64,000 bases of DNA from Roseiarcus sp963776665 (GCA_963776665.1 CAVZNQ010000011.1:62001-126000); one strand, 5' to 3'; positions 11,099 through 21,217 are shown, counted from the first letter of the stretch. The notes: generated from the letters alone by a model not told the origin. Numbers and translations: made by a program.

Positions 11099-11119
11099 GC
11101 GGCGCCGATCGGGCGCCGC
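11099..11119 (+). terminator. Probable pnp terminator hairpin
   Basis: The inverted repeat GCGGCGCC / GGCGCCGC with a 5-base loop begins 20 bases after the pnp stop. It lacks a clear U-tract (GTTCCCGCG follows), so it may be a weak or Rho-assisted terminator, or a 3'-protecting structure. Confidence 0.45.
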
Positions 11120-11212
11120 GTTCCCGCGTTCTGCAGAGGCGCTGCCCTTCCGTTAAGCAAGCCAGCCGAATCTCGAAACTGTAACGGCTCGTTAACGGCC
11201 CGGAAAGCCCGG

Positions 11213-11539
11213 ATGGGCTATGGAGTCTGCGCTCCAGCACATGGACCGAACCTGATGTACGTGAGTTTTTCCAGCGGCCTCGACGACGGACGGCCGCTGA
11301 CCGCCATCGGACGGATCAAGGCGGCGACCCGGTGGCGCGCCGCCGGCGATCCGGGCGCCGAGGTCGACCGTCAGGCGGCGATCGAGGCGCTGACGCGCGA
11401 GGCCGAGGAATATGGCGCCGACGCGGTCGTCGACGTGCGGTTCGAGGTCGATGGTTGCAGGGGCTGCGACGTCGAGGGCGTCGACCTTCGCAGGGTGACC
11501 GCGACCGGGCTTGCGGTGCGATTCGCGCGAGCCGCTTAG
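11213..11539 (+). CDS. YbjQ-like heavy-metal-binding-domain protein
   Basis: A 108-residue protein whose second half (AIEALTREAEEYGADAVVDVRFEVDG) matches the YbjQ/UPF0145 pattern of a helix followed by GADAVV and a beta strand. It has the Cys pair CRGC just after. The name reflects the fold and not proven metal binding. The ATG used has GGAAAG 5 bases upstream; an in-frame ATG at 11255 would remove 14 residues. No signal peptide. It stands alone between the pnp terminator and the convergent cfa gene. Confidence 0.6.
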   Translation: MGYGVCAPAHGPNLMYVSFSSGLDDGRPLTAIGRIKAATRWRAAGDPGAEVDRQAAIEALTREAEEYGADAVVDVRFEVDGCRGCDVEGVDLRRVTATGLAVRFARAA

Positions 11540-11808
11540 CCCGGCTCCAGTCGCTCTGTCCCTGATCCAGGTGGCCCCGTCTGGGGGCCGCGAGTCGCCG
11601 CGAGCTGGCCTTCAGCAGGCTCGCGCCGGGAGCGCGGGCCGTCATGGCGGACACACCGTCGGCAGTGCGCGAAGCTGGAGGCGCTGACGCCGCTTGCGGC
11701 CCGACGAACGCAATCGGGTCGTTGCCGTCGGCTGATGCGCTCGCCTGAGCCGGTCAGCGCCAAGCGAAGGCGTCGAACACGAATTTGTGATCCGAGACCC
11801 GCCGCTTC

Positions 11809-13062
11809 CTACTCCGCGGCGTGACGGACCGCCGGGCGCGCCGCTTCCCGGCGGCGGAGTTCGGCTTCCCGCTCCGCGATATAGTCGCGGGTCAGGGGCA
11901 CGACCTCCTGGCGCTTCGCTAGCTGAAGCTGAAACACCATGTTGCCGTCGACGCGGAACGAGGTCTCCGAACCCGCGAGATAAAATTCCCACATCCGGCA
12001 GAAGCGCTCGTCGTAGAGCTTGGCGGCTTCATCCCGTCTCGCCATGAACCGCTCCCGCCAGGCGCGCAGCGTGTCGGCGTAGTGCAGCCTGAGGATCTCG
12101 ATGTCGGTGACGAACAAGCCGGCGCGCTCGACCGCCGGCAACACTTCCGACAGGCTTGGAATGTGGCCGCCGGGAAAGATATATTTGCGGATCCAAGGGT
12201 TGGTCGCGCCCGGAACGTAATTTCGGCCAATGGAGTGGAGCAGCATGACCCCGTCGTCCTTAAGCAGACGGCGCGCGGCGGTGAAGAATTCGTCGTAGCG
12301 ATTGACTCCGACGTGTTCGAACATACCGACCGAAACGATGCGGTCGAAGGTTTCTGGTACGTCGCGATAGTCCTGCAGCCGGAATTCGACCCGGTCGGCC
12401 AGCCCCGCGTCGTGGGCGCGGTTCTCCGCGACGGCGAATTGTTCCTCCGACAGTGTGACGCCGGTGACCCTGGCTCCCGCGACCCCGGCGAGGTAGAGCC
12501 CCATGCCGCCAAAACCGCAGCCGATGTCGAGCGCCGTCGCGCCGTCCTTCGGCAGGAGCTTGGCGGCGATGTGGCGCTTCTTCGCCGTCTGCGCGTCGTC
12601 GAGCGATTGGCCGGGATACTCGAAATAGGCGCAGCTGTACTGGCGGTCCGAATCGAGGAAGAGATCGTAGAGGCGTTTGTCGAGGTCATAGTGGCTGGCG
12701 ATGTTGCGCCTTGCGCGCCGCCGGTCGTTGCGCTGGTGTAAGCCACGAAAGGCAACGCGAGTCTCATGCAGGGCCTGAACCCAGGGCAGGCCTCGCAGGT
12801 CGAGCAGGTTCCGCGCGCCGAGCTCCAGCACGCTGTAAAGGTCGCCTCGCGTTACGAGCAGTCGTCCGTCCATATAGAGTTCGCCGAGCGCCAGCGCCGG
12901 ATTGACCATCAGTCGCCACTCCGCCCGGCGATCCGCAATCTTCACGCCGAGGAGCGGACCCTCGCCGTCGCCGAACGTCTCAGTGACGCCGTCGGCGCAC
13001 ACCACTTCGAGGCGACCCTTGCGAACCAGGCGCCGCAGATATGCTCTGAAATCCGAACTCAT
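11809..13062 (-). CDS. cfa: Cyclopropane-fatty-acyl-phospholipid synthase
   Basis: A 417-residue S-adenosylmethionine-dependent enzyme that methylenates cis double bonds of membrane phospholipid acyl chains. Present are the N-terminal lipid-facing domain (to about 115), the entry segment NIASHYDLDKRLYDLFLD, SAM motif I DIGCGFGGMG (about 174-183), and FDRIVSVGMFEHVG with the conserved catalytic region. The C-terminal tail is Arg/Glu/Ala-rich. It diverges from thrC across about 250 bases in which I see no gene. Confidence 0.93.
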   Translation of the reverse strand: MSSDFRAYLRRLVRKGRLEVVCADGVTETFGDGEGPLLGVKIADRRAEWRLMVNPALALGELYMDGRLLVTRGDLYSVLELGARNLLDLRGLPWVQALHETRVAFRGLHQRNDRRRARRNIASHYDLDKRLYDLFLDSDRQYSCAYFEYPGQSLDDAQTAKKRHIAAKLLPKDGATALDIGCGFGGMGLYLAGVAGARVTGVTLSEEQFAVAENRAHDAGLADRVEFRLQDYRDVPETFDRIVSVGMFEHVGVNRYDEFFTAARRLLKDDGVMLLHSIGRNYVPGATNPWIRKYIFPGGHIPSLSEVLPAVERAGLFVTDIEILRLHYADTLRAWRERFMARRDEAAKLYDERFCRMWEFYLAGSETSFRVDGNMVFQLQLAKRQEVVPLTRDYIAEREAELRRREAARPAVRHAAE

Positions 13063-13315
13063 AACCCACCACTCGCCATCCCTTTGGCCGGGCTCCGCTG
13101 TCCCGACCGCGCCGGTCGTCCCCTTCCGGTCAAGGTGGCAGGTTACGGAAAGTTCCGAGGCATTTTCAAGTGCAAATCTGGGCTGCCCGGCATTCCCGCC
13201 AGTTCCGGTCCGCGGGGTCTTGCTTTGGCCCCATTCATGCGACCATTTCCCCGCCGTTCCCCTTTAGCCCAATTTGCGATAGACGACGATCAAATCGGCC
13301 AAGGATTCCCTATTC

Positions 13316-14719
13316 GTGCGCTATGTTTCGACCCGCGGCGCGGCGCCGACGCTCGGCTTTGCAGACGCGCTGCTCGCAGGTCTCGCCCGCGACGGCGGCC
13401 TCTACTTGCCGCTCTCGTTGCCCCAATGGCGGGCAGACGCCATCCGGGCGCTCAGAGGGCTCTCCTACGCCGAATCGGCCGTGCGCGTCATGACGCCCTT
13501 CATCGGCGAAGACTTTGGGCCAGCCGAAACCGAGGCGCTGACCGCGGCGGCCTATGCTGGCTTCCGTCATGCCGCGACCGCGCCGATCGCCCAAATCGAT
13601 GACAATTTGTTCGCGCTCGAGCTCTTCCACGGACCAACGCTGGCGTTCAAGGACTTCGCCATGCAGTGGCTGGGCCAGGCGATGAATCGGGTGCTGCGGC
13701 AGCGCGGCGCGCGGGCGACGATCATCGGCGCGACGTCCGGCGATACGGGCGCGGCGGCGATCGAAGCGTTCGCCGACCAGTCGCAGGTTGAGGTCTTCAT
13801 CCTCTATCCGCGGGGACGGGTGTCCGACGTCCAGCGCCGGCAGATGACGACGGTCGGCAAACCCAACGTTCATGCGCTGGCGATCGAGGGCGCGTTCGAC
13901 GATTGCCAGCGCATCGTCAAGGAGCTGTTCGGCGATCTCGCCTTCCGCGACGAAATGCGCCTGTCGGGCGTCAATTCCATCAATTGGGCCCGCATATTGG
14001 CCCAGATCGTCTATTATTTCGTCGCCGCGGTCGCCCTCGGCGCGCCGGAACGGGCGATTTCTTTCGCCGTTCCGACCGGCAATTTCGGCGATGTGCTCGC
14101 CGGCTATTACGCCAAACGCATGGGACTGCCGGTCGATCGCCTCGTCATCGCCACCAACGAGAACGACATCCTGGCGCGCGCGCTGGCCAGCGGGCGCTAC
14201 GCGCCCAGGGGCGTGAAGGCGACCCAGTCGCCGTCGATGGATATTCAGGTCTCGTCCAACTTCGAGCGCCTTCTGTTCGAGGCTTCCGGCCGCAACCCGG
14301 AGGCGCTCGTCGCGCGGATGAGCGAGCTGACAAGCCAGGGCGCATTCGCCATCCCGCCGGACGCGCTCGCGCGCATCCGCGCCGATTTCGACGCTTTTCG
14401 CGTCGACGAGACCGGCTGCGCCGAGGAAATGGGCCGGGTCTATCGCGAGAGCGGCATGATCATAGATCCGCACAGCGCAATCGGCGTGCGCGCCGCGCGC
14501 AAGGCGCTCTCGACAGCGCCGGCGACGCCGGTGATCGCCCTCGGTACTGCGCATCCGGCGAAGTTTCCCGACGCTGTCGAGCGCGCGACCGGCGTGCGGC
14601 CCCCGCTGCCGGAGCCGCTCTCGGACTTGATGGATCGCAGGGAAACGATCGTCGTATTGCCGAACGACCGCCGGGCTGTGGCCGACTATGTGCGGCAGAC
14701 TGCACGGGCCGCGGCGTGA
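13316..14719 (+). CDS. thrC: Threonine synthase
   Basis: Converts O-phosphohomoserine to threonine with pyridoxal phosphate. 467 residues beginning with a GTG (MRYVSTRG, the family's conserved start). Lys112 in LAFKDFAMQ forms the Schiff base; ATSGDTGAA and the phosphate-binding PTGNFGDVLAGYYA are present. The stop overlaps the next start in GTGA, so it is translationally coupled to the M16 peptidase gene. This is the first gene of a four-gene unit. Confidence 0.96.
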   Translation: MRYVSTRGAAPTLGFADALLAGLARDGGLYLPLSLPQWRADAIRALRGLSYAESAVRVMTPFIGEDFGPAETEALTAAAYAGFRHAATAPIAQIDDNLFALELFHGPTLAFKDFAMQWLGQAMNRVLRQRGARATIIGATSGDTGAAAIEAFADQSQVEVFILYPRGRVSDVQRRQMTTVGKPNVHALAIEGAFDDCQRIVKELFGDLAFRDEMRLSGVNSINWARILAQIVYYFVAAVALGAPERAISFAVPTGNFGDVLAGYYAKRMGLPVDRLVIATNENDILARALASGRYAPRGVKATQSPSMDIQVSSNFERLLFEASGRNPEALVARMSELTSQGAFAIPPDALARIRADFDAFRVDETGCAEEMGRVYRESGMIIDPHSAIGVRAARKALSTAPATPVIALGTAHPAKFPDAVERATGVRPPLPEPLSDLMDRRETIVVLPNDRRAVADYVRQTARAAA

Positions 14720-15978
14720 GCGTTCGAATGACCAGCCTTCCCTCGGGACTCGCCGTCGTGACCGAGGCGACCCGCCATTTGAAGACGGCCGCGATCGGCG
14801 TCTTCGTCGCCGCAGGCTCGCGATACGAGCGCGTTGGCGAACAGGGACTGTCGCATTTCATCGAGCATATGGCGTTCAAGGGCACCAAGCGGCGGAGCGC
14901 CCGCGACATCGCCGAGGCCATCGAGAATGTCGGCGGCGATCTCAACGCGGAGACCGGGGTCGAGCGGACGAGCTATTTCGCCCGGGTTCTCGGGACCGAC
15001 GCCGGTCTGGCGCTGGACGTGATCGGCGACATACTCACCGAGAGCGCATTTGACGCCGAGGAACTCGAGCGGGAGAAGAATGTCGTCATTCAGGAAATAG
15101 GCGCCGTCGAGGACACGCCCGACGACTGGGTGTTCGATCTTCTCACCGCGACCGCCTGGCCCGACCAGCCGATCGGGCGTCCGATCCTTGGCACGCGGGA
15201 GGGCGTCGGCGCTTTCGAACGAGATGCGATCGACCGCTATCTCGGCCGGCGCTACAGCGCCGGAGCCACTGTGGCCGCCGCCGCCGGCGCAGTCGAACAC
15301 GATCATATCGTCGATCTTGTTCAGTCCCGGCTCGAGAGGCTGCCCCACGCGTCCGCGCCAGCCGAAGCGCCGGCCGTCTATCGCGGCGGCGAGACCAAGC
15401 TCGGCCGGCGTCTCGAGCAGACGCATGTCGTGGTGGGGTTCGAGGGCCGGCCGGCCGGCGCGCCGGATCACGACGCCGCCCAGGTCTTCGCCGCCGCGGC
15501 CGGCGGTGGCATGTCGTCGCGGCTCTTCCAGGAGGTGCGGGAGAAACGCGGCCTCGCCTACTCGATCTTCGGCTTTCATTGGGACTTCATCGACACCGGA
15601 TTGTTTGGCTTCTACGCCGGTTCGGCCGACCGGGACGCAGCGGAGGTGGTAGCCGCCTCGCTCGACTGCCTCGCCGAGGCCGCGCACGGGCTGGCCGAAA
15701 CGGAGATCCGCCGCGCCAAGGCGCAGATGAAAGTCTCCCTCGTCACCGCGTTCGAGCAGCCTGCGGCGCGCGTTCACCAGCTCTCGCGTCAGATGCAGGT
15801 TTACGGGCGCCCGCTTTCGTTTGACGAAATGCTCGCTCGCGTCGACGCAATCACCGTCGAACAGGTTCGCCAAACCGGCGCCGCCATGCTTAGATCGCCG
15901 CCCGCCCTGGCGGCGATCGGCTCGGTCAGCAAGGTTCCCGGCCAAGCCAAGGTCGCGGCCGCTTTGAAAGGGGTTTGA
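14716..15978 (+). CDS. M16-family zinc peptidase (mitochondrial-processing-peptidase-like)
   Basis: 420 residues with the inverted zinc motif HFIEH (H47, E50, H51) and the distal Glu of NVVIQEIGAVEDTPDD. The C-terminal half carries the Arg/Tyr segment REKRGLAYSIFGFH typical of pitrilysin/MPP-type subunits. Starts with GTG overlapping the thrC stop; an ATG four codons later is the alternative. Adjacency to thrC is common in Hyphomicrobiales. Likely a cytoplasmic peptidase of short or unfolded peptides; the substrate is not deducible. Confidence 0.92.
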   Translation: MSVRMTSLPSGLAVVTEATRHLKTAAIGVFVAAGSRYERVGEQGLSHFIEHMAFKGTKRRSARDIAEAIENVGGDLNAETGVERTSYFARVLGTDAGLALDVIGDILTESAFDAEELEREKNVVIQEIGAVEDTPDDWVFDLLTATAWPDQPIGRPILGTREGVGAFERDAIDRYLGRRYSAGATVAAAAGAVEHDHIVDLVQSRLERLPHASAPAEAPAVYRGGETKLGRRLEQTHVVVGFEGRPAGAPDHDAAQVFAAAAGGGMSSRLFQEVREKRGLAYSIFGFHWDFIDTGLFGFYAGSADRDAAEVVAASLDCLAEAAHGLAETEIRRAKAQMKVSLVTAFEQPAARVHQLSRQMQVYGRPLSFDEMLARVDAITVEQVRQTGAAMLRSPPALAAIGSVSKVPGQAKVAAALKGV

Positions 15979-16589
15979 TGGCGCTTTTCGGCTTGACGCG
16001 ACCGGTGAGCCCGGAGCCGCTGCTACGCGGCGACGGCGTCTATCTGCGCCCGGCGGCGCCGTCTGACTATTCGTCCTGGTCCCGGCTGAGAGCGGCGAGC
16101 CGCGGCTTTCTCGAGCCGTGGGAGCCGACCTGGCCGGACGACGATCTGACCCGAGCCGCTTTTCGCCGACGCCTGCGGCGGCAAGACGACGACATGGCTC
16201 GCGACGAGGCCTATACGTTCCTCATTTTCGATAGCGGCAACGACGAACTTTTGGGCGGGATCACTCTCGGCGGGGTCAGGCGCGGGGTGTCGCAGAGCGG
16301 CACTCTCGGCTACTGGATGGGCGCGTCCCACGCCGGCAAGGGGCGAATGACGCGCTCCGTCGCGGCGACGGTCGAATTCGCTCTTGCCAAATTGCGCCTC
16401 CATCGCATCGAGGCGGCATGCATCCCCGAGAACGCGCCCTCCATCGCTTTGCTCGAGCGCAACGGCTTCCGGCGCGAGGGCTACGCACGGGGATTCCTCA
16501 GGATCAACGGCGCGTGGCGCGACCACCTCCTGTTCGCGCTGGTGGACGGCGACGCGCGTCCGCGGCTGACGTGGACCAGTCTTGACTGA
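15978..16589 (+). CDS. GNAT N-acetyltransferase, RimJ/RimL type
   Basis: 203 residues with the RimJ-like GNAT pattern: VYLRPAAPSDYSSWSRLR at the start, GGITLGGVRRG, the acetyl-CoA loop GKGRMTRSVAATVEFA (altered from QGxGxG), and IPENAPSIALLERNGFRREGYARGFL. Probably acetylates the alpha-amino group of a protein, by family. The ATG shares an A with the TGA of the peptidase gene (TGATG), so coupling is likely. The next gene starts inside its last codons. Confidence 0.88.
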   Translation: MALFGLTRPVSPEPLLRGDGVYLRPAAPSDYSSWSRLRAASRGFLEPWEPTWPDDDLTRAAFRRRLRRQDDDMARDEAYTFLIFDSGNDELLGGITLGGVRRGVSQSGTLGYWMGASHAGKGRMTRSVAATVEFALAKLRLHRIEAACIPENAPSIALLERNGFRREGYARGFLRINGAWRDHLLFALVDGDARPRLTWTSLD

Positions 16590-19546
16590 ACAGCAGATCA
16601 ATGACCGCAGGCGAGCCCGCGCTCGAGGGGATCGCGCAGGCCGGTCGGCCAAGCGCGCCTCAGGCGCAGCGCGCGCCTGGCGGGTTCTTCTCGGCGTTGT
16701 CGCCCTGATCGCCTCCCTCGTGGCCTTCGGGGAACCGGCGTCGGCGGTGCAATCGGTCAGGGTTTCGGTCGAATCCGACGCCATCGATCTGACGCGGGCG
16801 GTCGAGCGCTACAGCGCCCAGGGTGACCGCATCCAGGTGTCGACCGCGCCCGGCGCCGACGGCATCGTCCGCCGGATCGAAGTGAGCGCGCTCGAGCCCG
16901 AGGCGCAGCCGGCGTGGATGGTGTTCGCCCTGACCAACGATTCCGACGAGCAATTGACCCGTTTGATCGTCGCGCCCCATTTCCGCTTCGTCGGCTCCGG
17001 CCTTATCTGGCCGGATCTCGGATCGTCGCGAATCGCAACCATCACCGCAAGCCAGGGCTCGGCGCCCGAACGCGAGGACAATCCGGAATCCGATGTCTTC
17101 CGCCTGACGCTCGATCCGGGAACGACTGTGACCTACGTCGCCGAGTTGCGGACGCGGAACCTGCCGCAGCTCTATCTTTGGGAGCCGGACGCATTCAAGG
17201 ACAAGTCGACCAGCCTCACCCTCTACGAGGGAATCCTGATCGGCATCGCGGGCCTTTTGGCGCTGTTCCTCACCATCGTCTTCGTGGTCCGCGGCGCGAT
17301 GATCTTTCCTGCCGCCGCGGCGCTCGCCTGGGCGGTGTTCGCCTATGTCTGCATCGACTTCGGCTTCTGGCGGAAGATGTTCGGCCTCGAGGACGCCACC
17401 GAGCGAATCTGGCGCGCTGGCGTCGAGGCGACGATCGGCGCGACGCTCATCGTCTTCCTCTTCGCCTACCTCAATCTGCGCCGATGGCACGTGCGCTATA
17501 CCCATTTCGCTCTCGCCTGGCTCGCGCTGATGGCCGCCGTCGTCGGGCTCTCGGTCTACAATGCGCCGGTCGCGGCGGGGGTGGCGCGAATCTCGATCGC
17601 CACCGTCGCCGGCCTCGGCTTCCTGCTCATCCTGAGCCTCGCCGCGCGCGGCTCCGACCGTGCGGTAATGCTGATCCCGACCTGGTATCTGCTGGCGGTC
17701 TGGGTGGTGGCCGCGGGCGCCGCGGCGCTCGGCTACCTGACCAACGATCTGGCGGCGCCGGGCCTGGTCGGCGGCCTGGTGCTGATCGTGATGCTGATCG
17801 GCTTCACGGTGATGCAGTTCGCCTTCTCCGGTTCGGGAGGAATCGTGGATAGCGGCCCCGACGCCGAGCGGCGCTCGCTCGCCATGACCGGGTCGGGCGA
17901 AGGGATCTTTGATTGGAATGTGCTCACCGACGAGGTCAGCGGCAGCGAGGCGATCGAAGGCCAGCTCGGGCTCAAGCGCGGCGCTCTTGAGGGGCCGGCC
18001 GCGGGGTGGCTCGATGTGCTGCATCCCCTTGATCGCGATCGTTATACGCTCGCGCTCGACGGGCTGCTGCATCAGCGCTCGGGCCGGATCAATCACGATC
18101 TGAGATTGCGCGGCTCCGACGGTCACTATTTCTGGTACGTCTTGAAAGCCCGGCCGGTGATCAGCGCCGACGGCGAGGTGGTCAGGGTGATCGGCTCGCT
18201 GTCCGATGTCACCGAGCTCAAATCAGCCGAAGAGCGGATGCTTCATGACGCGGTGCACGACAATCTTACCGGGCTTCCCAACCGCGAATTGTTCAACGAT
18301 CGCCTGGGCGCGGCGATTCTGATGGCCCAAAAGCCCGGCGGCAATGCGCCGACGGTGATGGTCATCGACATCGACGAATTCCAGTCGGTCAACGATTCCT
18401 ATGGGCTGTCGATCGGTGACTCGGCTCTGTTGGCGGTGGCCCGGCGGCTCGCCCGCGACCTGAGACCAGGCGACACGCTGGCCCGCCTGGGCGGCGACAC
18501 GTTCGGCGCAATCGTGCTCGCCGAGCCGCAGTCGATGGACGCGCCGGCCAGGATCGACGCGCTGCGCGCCGCGCTCGCCGCGCCGATCAGTTTTGGCGAA
18601 CGGGAAATCGCGCTGACCGTTTCGATTGGCGCGGCGCACTACGACCCGAAGCTGCACGGCAAGGGCGGCGACCTTCTCGCCGACGCGCAGCTCGCGCTCG
18701 CGAACGCCAAGAAGGCTGGCGGCGACCGGGTCGAGATTTTCGCTCACCACATGCGCTCGCAGCGGTCCGACCGGCAGACGCTCGAGAACGACATGCGCCG
18801 GGCGCTCGAGCGCGGCGAGATCTCGATTCTGTTCCGGCCGATCGTGCGGCTCGAGGATCGGACTGTAGCCGGGTTCCAGTCGCTGCTGCGCTGGCGTCAT
18901 CCGAGGCTCGGGGTCCTTGACGAGGACGAATTCTCCTCCGCCGCCGAGTTCGACCGGCGCGATCGTCGACATCGGCGCCTATGCGCTCGAGGCGACGGCG
19001 AGGGAGCTGGCGGCGTGGCAGAAAGCGCTCGAGGTCAATCCGCCGATCTTCGCCACCGTCGCCGCATCGTCGCGCCAGATGCTCAGCCACGATTTGCTCT
19101 CGGACGTACGCGCCGCGCTCGGCCGCCATTATGTCCAGCGCGGCTCGCTCAAGCTCGCGGCGGCGGAGAGCTTGGTGATGGAAAACCCGGAATACGCGGC
19201 GGTTCTCTTGCAGCGGGTGCGCGAAATTGGGGCGGCGCTGATGCTGGACAGGTTCGGGGCCGGCTACACCTCGCTCGGCCATCTGCCGCAGTACCGCTTC
19301 GACGCCATGCGGATCGACGCTTCCCTGGTCAGGCCCAACTCTTTTGGCGCGCGCTCGCCGATCCTGCGCTCGATCGTCGCCATGGCGCAGGAGATCGGGA
19401 TGGAGGTCATCTCCGAGGGGGCTGAGACCGAATCCGACGCGGTGGAACTCGCCCAGCTCGGCTGCCAGTTCGCGCAAGGCGCCGCGTTTGGCCAGCCGAT
19501 GAGCGCCGCGGCGGCGCGAAAGCTGATGGGCGCGGCGGTCGTCTGA
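16582..19546 (+). pseudogene. 7TM-PAS-GGDEF-EAL protein, frameshifted, degenerate catalytic motifs
   Basis: Starts at a TTG overlapping the GNAT gene. In order: signal-like helix (residues ~32-55), extracytoplasmic domain to ~215, seven membrane helices (~218-415), PAS (~433-545), GGDEF (~555-720) and EAL (from ~733). The EAL domain breaks near 18950: GFQSLLRWRHP and SSAAEF are in frame one, TGAIVDIGAYALEATAREL continues in the +1 frame to 19546. The catalytic motifs are altered even apart from the break: GGDTF replaces GGDEF, QSL replaces EAL, and DRFGAG replaces the DDFG type. An RxxD (RPGD) inhibitory-site spacing is kept. It would therefore more likely sense or bind than make or destroy cyclic di-GMP. 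The domain architecture is clear; whether the break is real is not. Confidence 0.8.
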
Positions 19547-19572
19547 GCCGGGAACGGCGCGGGTCTCGACGC

Positions 19573-19680
19573 CGGTTCGGAATCCAAGCCGACGGAAGAA
19601 AATCAAAGAGAAATCCGGAAGGAAATCCCAAGCGGGCGGAAGAAAATCAAAGGCCCGCCGGAAGGAAATCAAAATCGATT
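19573..19680. repeat. A-rich 21-23-bp tandem repeat, locus A
   Basis: Five consecutive degenerate units of 20-23 bases begin at 19573, 19594, 19617, 19638 and 19660. The shared core is GGAAGRAAATCMAA followed by a GC-rich 6-8-base segment; the first unit is the most diverged (CGGAATCCAAGCCGAC). The array lies between two convergent genes and is far more A-rich than its surroundings. The complementary strand would read about seven residues per unit, but there is no gene start. A related array lies at 57209-57313. The rest of the 404-base spacer (to 19950) holds AT-rich patches but no gene I can support. Confidence 0.8.
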
Positions 19681-19950
19681 TCCTCGCCGGCAACCGATCG
19701 TGTTCAATCTGTAAAGCATTGAATTGTTTATGATTTCGGCGTCATGATCTCCTGTCTCGCTTGTCTTCCGGCCTGGCGCGTACGTCATCCGCGTGGAGCC
19801 CGAAGGGCGACGCGACGGCCCGCACGGCGCGAGGGCCGCGCCGCCATTTTGAGGATTCAAATCCATATCACAGATTTCTGATAATCGCAAGCATTTGTCG
19901 CTTCTTGCCGCATGGCCCGCCTTGGCGCGGACGCCGGCCGTCAGAGCGGC

Positions 19951-20709
19951 TCAGGCCCGCGGCAGGCTCCGACGATAGCGGGCGAGCACTTGGGCCCGGT
20001 AGATCGGCCGCATCGCTTCGTGATGGATGCGCTCGGCGAGCCCCATCGACCGGCGCTGGACCGTGGTGCCGCCGGTCTCGCGCGAGACGTCGCTGACCGG
20101 CGAGGGGGAAGCAACCAGGACCGGCTGGCCGGTGACCCAGGTCATCTGCAGAAACGTGTCGACCGGGCGGTCGAAGGGGAGCGTCGCCGTAAGCAGACGC
20201 TCGGCGGCGGCGCGGGAGACGATCTGCCCGATCGCGCGCAAAGGGGGCGCATCGGGGCGCAGCAGCGCGAGCCCGCCGCGTCGGGCGACCTCCGTTCCGC
20301 CGCGGATCGGCGTCGCAGGCATCAGCACGTAATCCCACGCCGCCCGTTCGGCCGCCACGAACTCGATCAGGCCGGCGAACAGGCCAACGTCGATCTCGGC
20401 GTCGTCTTCGAAGATGACGCCGAATTCAGGCTTCTCGTCGACGATCCGCCGCCAGACGGCGCGATGGCTCAGGAAGACGCCGACTTCGCTCGCCGTCAGC
20501 GCGAAGGGATAGCGTGGCCGGAACCGGCGGCGCGCATAGGCCCGATCGATCTCCTCCGGCGAAAGGCGCGCTCCGTCCACCGCCGCGACGATCTCGCACT
20601 CGATCGGCAGCAGGCCCTTGAGAGCCTGGACGTTGGCCGCGCGCGAAATCGCGCGCTCCAGATGGAGAATATAGGCTTTGGGGGCGCTCAAGACTGGCTG
20701 ACCGGGCAA
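19951..20709 (-). CDS. Glycosyltransferase family 25 (LPS-type)
   Basis: 252 residues with the GT25 pattern: AYILHLERAISRAANV at the N-terminus, VAAVDGARLS, ALTASEVGVFLSHRAVW, the metal-binding FEDDAEI, and a Pro-Val-Asp acceptor-side segment (FDRPVDTFL). Such enzymes add sugars (often galactose or glucose) to lipooligosaccharide or other surface glycans using nucleotide sugars. The start is a TTG with only a weak AGG upstream; a second TTG six codons in is possible. Monocistronic, with its 3' end facing the repeat-containing spacer. Confidence 0.82.
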   Translation of the reverse strand: MPGQPVLSAPKAYILHLERAISRAANVQALKGLLPIECEIVAAVDGARLSPEEIDRAYARRRFRPRYPFALTASEVGVFLSHRAVWRRIVDEKPEFGVIFEDDAEIDVGLFAGLIEFVAAERAAWDYVLMPATPIRGGTEVARRGGLALLRPDAPPLRAIGQIVSRAAAERLLTATLPFDRPVDTFLQMTWVTGQPVLVASPSPVSDVSRETGGTTVQRRSMGLAERIHHEAMRPIYRAQVLARYRRSLPRA

Positions 20710-20937
20710 AGACCTGCAATAATCAAGGGCCGGAAGGACGCGAGAGCGCCTTGATACGCGGCGCTCCGCGCCAAGTCATCCCGGTCGCCGGCGCTGAGGC
20801 GAGCGATCTTGCCACGGGCCTTTTTCTCCCGCGCCGGGTGCGGGCGGACCGACAGCGGAAGATTAACGATATTCCGCTAAGCATAGGCGATTCGCTCGAC
20901 GAGCGGCCACCGGGAGATGAGGAGGCGAGAGCGTCCG

Positions 20938-21162
20938 ATGAAGGTCACCGTCAACGTCGATTGCACGCCGCTCGAGGCGCGTCAGTTCATGGGATTGCCG
21001 GACGTCGAGCCGATGCAGAAGGCGGCCATGGCGCAGATCGAAAAGCGCATGATGACCGAGCTCGAGCGCTATACTCCAGAGGCGCTGTTCAAGGCCTGGC
21101 TGCCAATTGCCGGCATGAACGCCGAATGGCTCCAGGATCTTCTCAAGCGCTCGACTTCGTGA
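20938..21162 (+). CDS. DUF6489 family protein
   Basis: 74 residues, MKVTVNVDCTPLEARQFMGLPDVEP then a long amphipathic helix and a Trp-containing C-terminus (EALFKAWLP...EWLQDLLK). This matches the DUF6489 small proteins seen across Hyphomicrobiales, typically near polyhydroxyalkanoate or stress genes; no function is established. The ATG follows GAGGAGGCGAG. It sits about 170 bases before clpB, co-directional, but clpB appears to have its own promoter. Confidence 0.8.
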   Translation: MKVTVNVDCTPLEARQFMGLPDVEPMQKAAMAQIEKRMMTELERYTPEALFKAWLPIAGMNAEWLQDLLKRSTS

Positions 21163-21217
21163 CCGCTTAAAACCTGACCATCGTCAACGCGGTCGATGCG
21201 CGTTCGGCGTCAAACCC

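Noticed and set aside
16660..18126. Open frame antisense to the GGDEF-EAL gene
   Set aside because: Arg/Gly/Asp-rich shadow. The sense strand shows membrane helices, PAS and GGDEF in order.
19573..19680. CRISPR-like array
   Set aside because: Units are directly adjacent, 20-23 bases long and degenerate, with no unique spacers and no cas genes.
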